From NCBI GenBank assembly GCA_964371945.1, contig CAYJPA010000129.1, positions 1 through 9,260 on the forward strand: a DNA stretch of 9,260 nt. Direction: 5' to 3'. This document shows positions 1-5,483 of this stretch, one piece after another. Both the position numbers and the translations under genes were made by a program. Every line of letters begins with the position of its first letter. The stretch's first letter is position 1. Source of the stretch: CAYJPA01 sp964371945. GTDB lineage: Bacteria; Chloroflexota; Chloroflexia; Thermomicrobiales; UBA6265. The notes under the pieces are model-generated. The model was given only the letters and a program-made list of their open reading frames with translations, had not been told where the DNA came from and searched no databases.

Positions 1-177
1 TACGGTCGCCCGGGACAAAAGGTCTCGTCGCTGGCAGGGACACCGGAACAGCTCGCGGAGGAATTTCGCTCATATGCGCGGGAAGGCATCGACCATATCC
101 AGCTTTATCCAGACCCGTGTACCGTCGCCGGAATCGAAGCGCTCGCCCCTGCGCTCGAGATCCTCGACCGAGGTTAG
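1..177 (+). CDS. Luciferase-like flavin-dependent monooxygenase, C-terminal fragment
   Basis: Only the last 58 codons are in the window; the gene begins upstream and ends at TAG 175-177. The visible protein contains SLAGTPEQLAEEFRSYAREG followed by IDHIQLYPDP and a C-terminal helix ending ALEILDRG. This matches the C-terminal end of bacterial luciferase-like (LLM class) oxidoreductases, where a 'GTPEQVAEQLREY...GVDHFIL' segment precedes the last beta strand and helix of the TIM barrel. These enzymes use reduced FMN or F420 to oxidise small organic substrates. The substrate cannot be inferred from this fragment. The next gene is convergent, with 74 bp between the two stops. Assignment to the family is fairly secure; nothing more specific is supportable. 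Confidence 0.72.
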   Translation, partial: YGRPGQKVSSLAGTPEQLAEEFRSYAREGIDHIQLYPDPCTVAGIEALAPALEILDRG

Positions 178-251
178 CCATCTCCGCGCAGACAAAAGAG
201 CCAGGCCAAAGCGGCCGGGCTCCTTCGTAGCCGAGGTGAATTAGGCGAAGG

Positions 252-1067
252 CTAGCTGCCAGTAGGTGCAACCCTGGGTCCCTGGCTCGCGGGAGATACT
301 CCAACGGCCACCTTTTGCTCCCACGGTGTGCCGAGCATCGGCAGGAGGAAACGATCGAGCCCGATCAGTCCTGCCGTTCTCCATGCCAGGATGATGCCGA
401 TTGACAGAGCGAAGAGAACTGGATTGCTGCTGGCCGAGCCGGAGAGCATGAATGATGTATTCATGACCGCGCCGAAGAAGGCCGAGACCGCTGTCAGTGC
501 GCCGAAGATGAGTCCCAGTCCGACGAGCACTTCGCCGATCATGATGATCCAGTTGAACCACTCGTACCATTTGTGATCCAGCATGTATTGCACGGTGTCG
601 CGCCAAAGGGCGTAGTTGATCTTCGGACTGCCGGTCTCAGGAATGGCGACGGCGCCAGTCCAATAGCCTTTGAGCGAGTCACCGTTGCGCCATGCGGGCG
701 TATCTAGTTTGTGATAGCCGGCGTTGAGCCATTCGAGCCCGAGGTAAATCCTAATACCGAGCCACAGTGGGGCGGAACGATTGCTTGCGAAGAGGAAATG
801 CGCGATTCGAGGTTGACCGACGGTGACGTCATCGGTTGGTGCATCAGCGTAATCGCGGAGCAGGATAACCAATACGGCGAGGAAGATGATGACGCCCGCG
901 ATAAGCGCCAACCACTTGCCGCCGGTGCTGATGTCGAAACTGTGATGCCAGGCCCCTAATGTCAATGTGCCTGACGTCGCCAAAACGATGAGCAAGAAAC
1001 CCAACAAACCGAAAACTGCCGCACCGGCGTACTTCGGATTTCTCCATTCCGGTAGTGAGATCTTCAT
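252..1067 (-). CDS. DoxX-family integral membrane protein
   Basis: A 271-residue polytopic membrane protein. Hydrophobic segments lie at about residues 13-38, 52-70, 100-118, 170-190, 190-208 and 216-236. The DoxX signature is the third segment with its following loop (LGLEWLNAGYHKL, then PAW and LKGYW, about 110-136), plus the later membrane pair (IGEVLVGLGLIFG, about 177-189). DoxX/DoxD proteins are subunits of quinone-linked redox systems such as thiosulfate:quinone oxidoreductase or mycobacterial membrane oxidoreductase complexes; most homologues are uncharacterised. The first two membrane segments form an N-terminal addition relative to minimal four-helix DoxX proteins. The ATG at 1067 is preceded by AAGGGAGAGAG, a good ribosome binding site. 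The gene is transcribed towards the monooxygenase and lies 159 bp downstream of trmO on the same strand. The family is confident; the reaction and partner are unknown. Confidence 0.82.
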   Translation of the reverse strand: MKISLPEWRNPKYAGAAVFGLLGFLLIVLATSGTLTLGAWHHSFDISTGGKWLALIAGVIIFLAVLVILLRDYADAPTDDVTVGQPRIAHFLFASNRSAPLWLGIRIYLGLEWLNAGYHKLDTPAWRNGDSLKGYWTGAVAIPETGSPKINYALWRDTVQYMLDHKWYEWFNWIIMIGEVLVGLGLIFGALTAVSAFFGAVMNTSFMLSGSASSNPVLFALSIGIILAWRTAGLIGLDRFLLPMLGTPWEQKVAVGVSPASQGPRVAPTGS

Positions 1068-1226
1068 GGCTCTCTCCCTTGAAGCGAATCACTCTCTCCC
1101 GTTTGGATGCAATATGTTCATCCGTGGCTTTTCGCTTCTGAGGGGAATCCTAGAGGGACCCATGTTCGGCGGATATCTCACCGTGCAACAAAAGTGTGTC
1201 GAATTCGTGTCAATTGCTCGAATCGG

Positions 1227-1727
1227 TCACTCCGAGCGCGGCGCACGCTCCTGGTCATGCCGTTCCCAGAGCGTTGTGAGCCAGTCAGGCACCGTCGCGT
1301 TCGGGCGTTGCTCGTCCCGAGGGTAGTATCCCTTGATGTCGAGAATCGGGGTGCCGGGCCAGGCGTCGATTCCCGAGACAAACAGTCGATTCCCTTCCCT
1401 GCGAAGGAGACGCGGACAAGAAATCCCAATCGGATTTGGCCGGCGAGGGGTGCGGGTCGCAAAGAGCCCGACTGGATCGGCGTCCGGTTGTTCTTCCGCT
1501 GCTTTAGCCGGCCCTGGTTTCCGGGGACGCTTTGCCTGATCGAGAAAAAAGATCACGACCAGATGACTGAATTCCTCCAGGCCCGCGAGCGCTGACTCCC
1601 ATCCCGGGTCGATCTCGAGCTCGGTCACCCGAAATGGATCGTAGAATCCGCCTTCTTCCAACCGGGCCACGCCATCCCGGCGGACCGTACCAATCGACTT
1701 GACGCTGAATCGGCGAGGACCGGTCAT
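1227..1727 (-). CDS. trmO: tRNA (N6-threonylcarbamoyladenosine(37)-N6)-methyltransferase TrmO
   Basis: A 166-residue protein of the TrmO/YaeB/UPF0066 family, which uses S-adenosylmethionine to N6-methylate t6A at position 37 of threonine tRNAs, tuning ACY codon reading in the cytoplasm. Family motifs in order: SIGTV (11-15), EFSHLVVIFFLD (52-63), the hallmark FATRTPRRPNPIGIS (89-103), and DAWPGTPILDIKGYYP (121-136). The protein ends soon after the core, so it is the short form without the C-terminal extension of the E. coli enzyme (about 235 residues). The ATG at 1727 follows GGGAGAGAGT, a good ribosome binding site; longer upstream frames lack one and would run into the divergent gene. It ends at TGA (1227-1229), showing that UGA works as a normal stop in this genome. 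It is divergent from the selenoperoxiredoxin with 100 bp between the starts. Confidence 0.9.
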   Translation of the reverse strand: MTGPRRFSVKSIGTVRRDGVARLEEGGFYDPFRVTELEIDPGWESALAGLEEFSHLVVIFFLDQAKRPRKPGPAKAAEEQPDADPVGLFATRTPRRPNPIGISCPRLLRREGNRLFVSGIDAWPGTPILDIKGYYPRDEQRPNATVPDWLTTLWERHDQERAPRSE

Positions 1728-1827
1728 ACTCTCTCCCAACATTCGTCGCCGGGGTCGTTTTGACCAGCGGCATCCGTTTTTCGGTCTCACGCTCGCCACA
1801 CGAGCGAATCGGCAGTCGGAACAAATC
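1728..1827. promoter_or_regulatory. Divergent intergenic region between trmO and the peroxiredoxin-like gene
   Basis: This 100-bp gap separates two outward-reading starts and must carry the signals for both unless either gene is leaderless. The trmO side shows a clear ribosome binding site (reverse complement of CTCTCCC at 1731-1737). On the plus strand a TTGACC (1759-1764) resembles a -35 box, but no convincing -10 lies 16-18 bp downstream. The plus-strand start at 1828 is preceded only by a weak CGGAA. No dyad or known operator was recognised. Confidence 0.3.
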
Positions 1828-2409
1828 ATGACGGATTCGAGCTTCCAGCATCGCGCCCCAGGTGTTGGAGACCCGGCGCCCGATCTCACGCTTCTCGACG
1901 ATACCAGTGAAGAGCGCATGCTCAGCTATCTCTGGACAACCGCGGGGAGTGGCCGCGGACTCGTCTTTCTTCGCCATTTTGGCTGAATCTTCTGCCGCGA
2001 GCATGCGATGCAGTTGCGTCGCGATCACCAAGAATTCATCAATCGCGGTTACGTCGTCGTCGCGATTGGACACGGAACGGCTCTCCGCGCCGCGAAGTAT
2101 CGACAATATCTCAATCTGCCATTCCCAATTCTGGCCGATCGTCATCAGCGAGCGTATGGAGCATATGGGCTCGGACGCGCCGCCTATGCCGATTTCGTCA
2201 ATCCAAAACTCTACCCCGGCGGGATCCGCGCAGTTCTCGCGCGGTCACGGTTTTCCCGTCCATCTGGCGACACCCAGCGGTTGCCGGGAACATCCATTGT
2301 CGATCGAACCGGGATCATTCGCTATGCAAACTCTGCCTTGATCGCCGGTGATCTTACGCCCATAACGAAACTGATCACTTGGATCGATACCGGGTTGAGA
2401 AAAGCGTAG
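1828..2409 (+). CDS. Peroxiredoxin-like selenoprotein (AhpC/TSA_2 family) with UGA-encoded selenocysteine
   Basis: Read through the in-frame TGA at 1984-1986, this is a complete 193-residue thioredoxin-fold protein of the PRXL2/AhpC-TSA_2 type. Order: N-terminal APGVGDPAPDLTLLDD (10-25); strand GRGLVFLRHFG (42-52); redox motif U53-I-F-C56 followed by REH; strand RGYVVVAIG; PFPILADRHQRAYGAYGLGR; LPGTSIVDRTGIIRYA near the end. Family members normally carry Cys at position 53 (LRxFGCxxCRE), so the TGA sits exactly on the catalytic cysteine and leaves a U-x-x-C pair able to form a selenenylsulfide. The two halves share one frame, with no other lesion, and a SECIS-like hairpin follows. Expected role: thiol/seleno-dependent peroxide or disulfide reduction in the cytosol; the substrate is unknown. 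The ATG at 1828 has a weak ribosome binding site. A Cys-to-stop mutation cannot be wholly excluded. SelA, SelB and tRNA-Sec must lie elsewhere in the genome. Confidence 0.86.
1984..2023 (+). promoter_or_regulatory. Candidate bacterial SECIS element with its UGA codon
   Basis: After the UGA at 1984-1986, bases 1996-2003 (CGCGAGCA) pair with 2015-2023 (TTGCGTCGCG minus its first T). This makes an 8-bp stem with a single bulged G (2018) and an 11-nt apical loop, TGCGATGCAGT (2004-2014). There are 17 nt between the UGA and the loop, and G is the second loop base. Both agree with the general bacterial SECIS description: 16-37 nt spacing and a G among the first two apical bases. A competing fold pairs CTGC-CGC (1992-1998) with GCG-AT-GCAG (2005-2013), placing the loop only 12 nt away. 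Such a hairpin would recruit SelB with Sec-tRNA. Inferred by hand folding only. Confidence 0.62.
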
Positions 2410-2765
2410 TCTGGACGGATCGGAGCGGTGCGACCAGAATCTGCGCAAAAGCAATCAAAACCGTTATCTCTGTGATAGGATCGAACAAACCTGTGCAAGA
2501 TGTTGGCCCAGTAACCCGTCGAGCGGGAGCTTTCCCGTAGCCCTATGACAGGAATGCATCGTGCGTACACGGCACAATATTCTTCGGACCCATTCCTTTA
2601 CACATCTGCTCGATAACGCGTACACCGGCTCCGCGGTGGGCAGTATCGGCGGCCGCGCGTTCCCGATCGATCGCCCTCCTCCGAGCTGACGTCACACGTC
2701 AGAACCGTTCGGCCGAAGAGAATACGGATCTGGATGAAGCCGGATTCCTGGGGGGTGATCGCAGC
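2410..2765. other. 356-bp non-coding region upstream of the aminotransferase
   Basis: No supportable gene is seen on either strand. It holds a small hairpin CGGGA-GCTT-TCCCG (2524-2537), which could close the selenoprotein transcript but lacks a T tract. It also holds two copies of the octamer GCGTACAC (2563-2570 and 2618-2625), a TAGGAT box (2476-2481) that could be a -10 but has no good -35, and two dyads near the downstream gene (annotated separately). No riboswitch that I know could be recognised. Confidence 0.5.
2686..2717. promoter_or_regulatory. Two adjacent dyads, candidate operator for the aminotransferase
   Basis: CTGACGT-CAC-ACGTCAG at 2686-2702 is a perfect 7-3-7 inverted repeat. 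Five bases later TTCGGCCGAA (2708-2717) is a perfect 10-bp palindrome. Both lie 49-80 bp upstream of the aminotransferase ATG, where a dimeric transcription factor would be expected to bind. No regulator gene is adjacent, so the binding family is unknown. Confidence 0.4.
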
Positions 2766-4163
2766 ATGGTGGCAACACAATCGAAATCGATGAAGGATTT
2801 AGTGGACCCGAAACGTGTGGCGGAGTTGACCGCGCGCGAAGAGAAGCGGCTCAATGAGCGCACGTCGCAATCGGGCACGATGTTCGAGCGAGCTCGAGCA
2901 TCAATGGTCAACGGCGTGCCCTCCTCGTACCAGGAACGCGACCCTTGGCCGATCTTCCTGACCGAAGGAAAAGGGTCCAGGGTGTGGGATGTCGATGGAA
3001 ACGAGTACGTCGACTACCACAATGGATTCGGCTCAATGGTCCAGGGCCACGCCCATCCAGCAATCGTGCGGGCGGTTCAGGAGCGCGTCGTTAAGGGAAC
3101 TCATTTTGCTGCGCCGGTCGAAGACGCGATGTTGGTCAGTGAGGACCTCGCCCGCCGCTGGAAGCTGCCGAAATGGCGTTTCGTCAATTCCGGGTCGGAA
3201 GCGACGATGGACGCGATCCGGATCGCGCGTGGACTCACCGGCCGGGACACGATCGTGAAGATCTTCGGGTCGTACCATGGCCATCACGATTACGCGATGG
3301 TCTCGATCGGCGTTCCGTACGAGCAGATCGGCAACCGCGAGAATTACGCATCCATTCCATACGGGGCCGGCATTCCAAGCTCCGCGGCGGAGATGACAAT
3401 CGCGGTGCCGTTCAACGACGCCGGCGCGATGGAACGCCGGATCGGGCGGTTGATTGCGGAAGGTCGAAAGCCCGCCTGCGTCATCATGGAAGCCGCGATG
3501 ATGAACCTCGGCGTCATCCTACCGGAGCCGGGCTATCTCGAAGCCGTGCGCGAAATCACACGCAAACACGGCATCGTGCTGATTTTCGACGAAGTGAAAA
3601 CGGGTCTCTGCGTCGCGGCCGGTGGCGCGGTCGAGAAGTTCGGTGTCACGCCGGATATGGTGACGCTGGCAAAGGCGCTCGGCGGCGGTCTGCCGTGCGG
3701 GGCGATCGGCGCCACCGACGAAGTGATGGAAATCGTCGCCAACGGCAGCGTTTATCAGGTCGGCACGTATAACGGGAATCCGTTGACGATGGCGGCCGCC
3801 CGCGCGACCCTGTATGAGGTCATGACGCCGCAAGCCTACGAGCACTTGAACATGCTGAATGACCGGCTTCTCGCGGGTTGCGAAAAGATTATGGAGGCGC
3901 ACGGGCTGCCGGGGTACACGGTTGGTATTAGTTCAAAGGGCTGCGTCACCTACTCGCCGGTGAAGATCACCGACTATGAATCGTTCAAGGCCTATTCGAA
4001 CGGTGCCTTGGTCGATTTGGCGTGGGTCTACGGCATGAACCGTGGGATTTACGTAACCCCAGGACGCGAAGAGGAGTGGACCCTCTCGGTGCAGCACTCG
4101 ATCGAGGACGCCGACCGATTCCTCTCGATGTTCGAAGAGCTCGCCGCGGAATTGATGGCATAG
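2766..4163 (+). CDS. Class III PLP-dependent aminotransferase, glutamate-1-semialdehyde aminomutase-like
   Basis: A 465-residue fold-type I PLP enzyme. Visible landmarks: substrate-domain segment GKGSRVWDVDGNEYVDY (68-84); NSGSEATMDAIRIARG (141-156), which binds the cofactor phosphate; GSYHGHH (168-174); IFDEVKTG with Asp275 expected to contact the PLP ring nitrogen; TLAKALGGGLPCGAIG with Lys303 as the Schiff-base lysine; and VGTYNGNPL (332-340). The spacing and FDEV-TG / GGG-P-GA pattern resemble HemL, but the protein is about 35 residues longer and the segment after FDEVKTG (LCVAAGG) differs from the usual FRVA. No haem genes are nearby. Hence a class III aminotransferase or aminomutase of unknown substrate is safer than hemL. 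The ATG follows GGGGGGTGATC at 5-nt spacing, a near-perfect ribosome binding site. A decayed ureohydrolase follows, suggesting former amino-acid or guanidino-compound metabolism. Confidence 0.85.
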   Translation: MVATQSKSMKDLVDPKRVAELTAREEKRLNERTSQSGTMFERARASMVNGVPSSYQERDPWPIFLTEGKGSRVWDVDGNEYVDYHNGFGSMVQGHAHPAIVRAVQERVVKGTHFAAPVEDAMLVSEDLARRWKLPKWRFVNSGSEATMDAIRIARGLTGRDTIVKIFGSYHGHHDYAMVSIGVPYEQIGNRENYASIPYGAGIPSSAAEMTIAVPFNDAGAMERRIGRLIAEGRKPACVIMEAAMMNLGVILPEPGYLEAVREITRKHGIVLIFDEVKTGLCVAAGGAVEKFGVTPDMVTLAKALGGGLPCGAIGATDEVMEIVANGSVYQVGTYNGNPLTMAAARATLYEVMTPQAYEHLNMLNDRLLAGCEKIMEAHGLPGYTVGISSKGCVTYSPVKITDYESFKAYSNGALVDLAWVYGMNRGIYVTPGREEEWTLSVQHSIEDADRFLSMFEELAAELMA

Positions 4164-4200
4164 CCTGCACATTTCGCGACAACGAACATAATCCGGCTCA

Positions 4201-4224
4201 GGGGGCGCAGCTTATTGCGCCCCC
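4201..4224 (+). terminator. Strong intercistronic hairpin after the aminotransferase
   Basis: GGGGGCGCA (4201-4209) pairs perfectly with TGCGCCCCC (4216-4224) around a 6-nt loop, GCTTAT. The 9-bp GC-rich stem begins 37 bp after the aminotransferase stop. No U tract follows, so it is not a textbook intrinsic terminator. It may stabilise the upstream mRNA end, act as an attenuator, or terminate partially before the ureohydrolase relic. Confidence 0.5.
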
Positions 4225-4270
4225 GATCGCGTCTCCTGATTCGATCGACCCCACGATGGAGGAGTGACCC

Positions 4271-5266
4271 GTGCGTCCACAACGAGAGAACGAGGTCGCG
4301 TACTCCGGGGGCCGGGCTGACCTACTGCCGCCGGCCACTGGCGCTCGAACCGGAGGATCTTGCCGGCGTCGATGTCGCGATCTTGGGTGCTCCGTTCGAT
4401 GAAGGCGTCTCCTTCCGGCCCGGCACGCGATTTGGCCCGCGAGCGATCCGCCAGGCGGAAGATGTCGGTGGTCCATCGCCGCATCCGCACATGGAGCTCG
4501 GCATCGACCCATTCAGCGTGCTCAATGTGGCCGATTACGGTGATATCGAGGGCGCGCCCGCGAATCTCGCGGCCTCCCACGCCCAGCTCCACCGGTGAGC
4601 GCGCGAAGTAGTCGATGCAGTTGCGGCGTTGATCGTGCTGGGTGGAGATCATTCGATTTCGGCGCCGGTCATGCAGGCGCTGGGCGAGAAATTCGGCGCG
4701 GATGGCTACTCGATCATTCACTTCGACTCGCATGCCGACACCGGGGCTGACGTGTTCGGGATGACCGAACTTTCTCACGGCACTCCCTTCTTTCGCGGTG
4801 TCGCCTTGGGTTTCATGCGCGGCGATCACATCATGCAGATCGTTTTGCGCGGTGCCTGGCCCTTCCCGGAAGAATTCCAATGGATGCGGGAGCATGGTTT
4901 TCGCTGGCGCACGATGGGCGAGGTGCTGGAACGTGGTCTGCATATGTGGTCGAAGAAACGATCGCATAAGCAATCTCGAAAGCGCCGCGAACCTACCTCA
5001 CGGTCGACATCGATGTGCTCGATCCGGCGTTCGCACCGGGAACCGGCACCCCGGAACCAGGTGGTCTGATGACCCGAGAGCTACTCTGGGCAGTGCGCAC
5101 AATCGCCAGCCGGGTCAACCTCCGCGCAACGGACATCGTCGAAGTCTCTCCACCATACAACCACGCGGGAATCACCGCCCTCGCCGGCCACCGCATCGTC
5201 CTCGAAACCCTCTCAGGCATGGCTCTTCTGCGTTCAGGCCAAGAACCCTACCCCGAGCGCTCTTAG
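4271..5266 (+). pseudogene. Agmatinase/arginase-family ureohydrolase, multiply disrupted
   Basis: Joining three frame segments gives a nearly full-length ureohydrolase, a manganese enzyme hydrolysing agmatine or a related guanidino compound to urea and an amine. Conserved pieces: GAPFDEGVSFRPGTRFGPRAIR in two parts (4395-4460); VLGGDHSISAP (near 4635); HFDSHADTG (near 4720); TVDIDVLDP and APGTGTPEPGG (near 5003-5066); VEVSPPYNHAGITALAG (near 5140). All expected metal-binding His/Asp motifs survive. Lesions: an extra base in the G run 4307-4311, which breaks the frame after VRPQRENEVAYSG; TGA at 4596-4598; a frame change around 4941-4946 after LERGLH; and TAA at 4967-4969. The GTG at 4271 is preceded by GGAGGAG at 6-nt spacing, so the translation start is intact. 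Nonsense changes plus two shifts point to true decay rather than a single read error. It was probably co-transcribed with the aminotransferase. Confidence 0.85.
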
Positions 5267-5320
5267 CCCTTCACGGTCACAGTTCAACCCGTTGCGGAGA
5301 ATCGGTTTGCCACGTGTAGG

Positions 5321-5340
5321 GGGCGGTTCGAGAACCGCCC
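5321..5340. repeat. Palindromic hairpin GGGCGGTT-CGAG-AACCGCCC
   Basis: A perfect 8-bp stem with a CGAG tetraloop, embedded in GTGTAGGG...CTTGTCCC. It resembles the short, intergenic 'TAGGGGCGGTTC...GAACCGCCCCTA' palindromes dispersed in many Chloroflexota and other genomes (recollection, not searched). It could also act as a bidirectional terminator for the converging genes, although no strong T tract follows. Confidence 0.5.
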
Positions 5341-5440
5341 TTGTCCCTAATCGCAAACGAGCAATCCGCGTTGCGATCTCATTTTCGCGCGACCTGAATT
5401 GAGGCCAGGTCGTCAGGAATCGACTGCGCCGTGGATCAAT

Positions 5441-5456
5441 CCGGTTCACGAACCGG
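5441..5456. terminator. Palindrome CCGGTTC-AC-GAACCGG downstream of rlmN
   Basis: A perfect 7-bp inverted repeat with a 2-nt centre, 28 bp beyond the rlmN stop. It shares the core CGGTTC-NN-GAACCG with the hairpin at 5321-5340. It may contribute to transcription termination of rlmN, or be a second copy of the same repeat family. No T-rich tail is evident. Confidence 0.4.
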
Positions 5457-5483
5457 CCCAACAGAAAATGTGCGGCAACGAGT

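Larger units (their letters stand above)
5267..5483. other. Convergent intergenic region between the ureohydrolase relic and rlmN
   Basis: A 217-bp gap between the stops of converging genes. It contains no gene, but holds two palindromes with a shared core (annotated separately) and a looser inverted repeat GACCTG/CAGGTC (5391-5396, 5406-5411). Confidence 0.5.

Noticed and set aside
1208..1213. Perfect TTGACA -35 box on the minus strand between trmO and the DoxX gene.
   Set aside because: The sequence 16-18 bp downstream (TGTTGC region) does not resemble a -10 box, so a promoter cannot be supported.
1828..1986. Stand-alone 52-residue peptide ending at the TGA, followed by a separate 133-residue protein starting at 2008.
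   Set aside because: Neither fragment is a viable fold alone. Both halves align to one family across the TGA in the same frame, and no ribosome binding site precedes 2008.
2410..2765. Riboswitch (guanidine or glycine type) ahead of the aminotransferase.
   Set aside because: None of the conserved core motifs of those riboswitches that I know could be found; only simple dyads are present.
4596..4625. In-frame TGA of the ureohydrolase as a second selenocysteine codon. It is followed 16 nt later by GATGCAGTTGCG, a 12-mer also found 21 nt after the peroxiredoxin UGA (2007-2018).
   Set aside because: The position is not a cysteine in ureohydrolases and no U-x-x-C is formed. The local stem is only about 5 bp with a bulge and its loop lies too close to the TGA. 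Three other lesions mark the gene as decayed. For a window of this size a few shared 12-mers are expected by chance.
5321..5340. GGTTCGA within the hairpin as a tRNA T-loop.
   Set aside because: The stem is a simple self-complementary palindrome. No acceptor, D or anticodon arms lie upstream at tRNA spacing.
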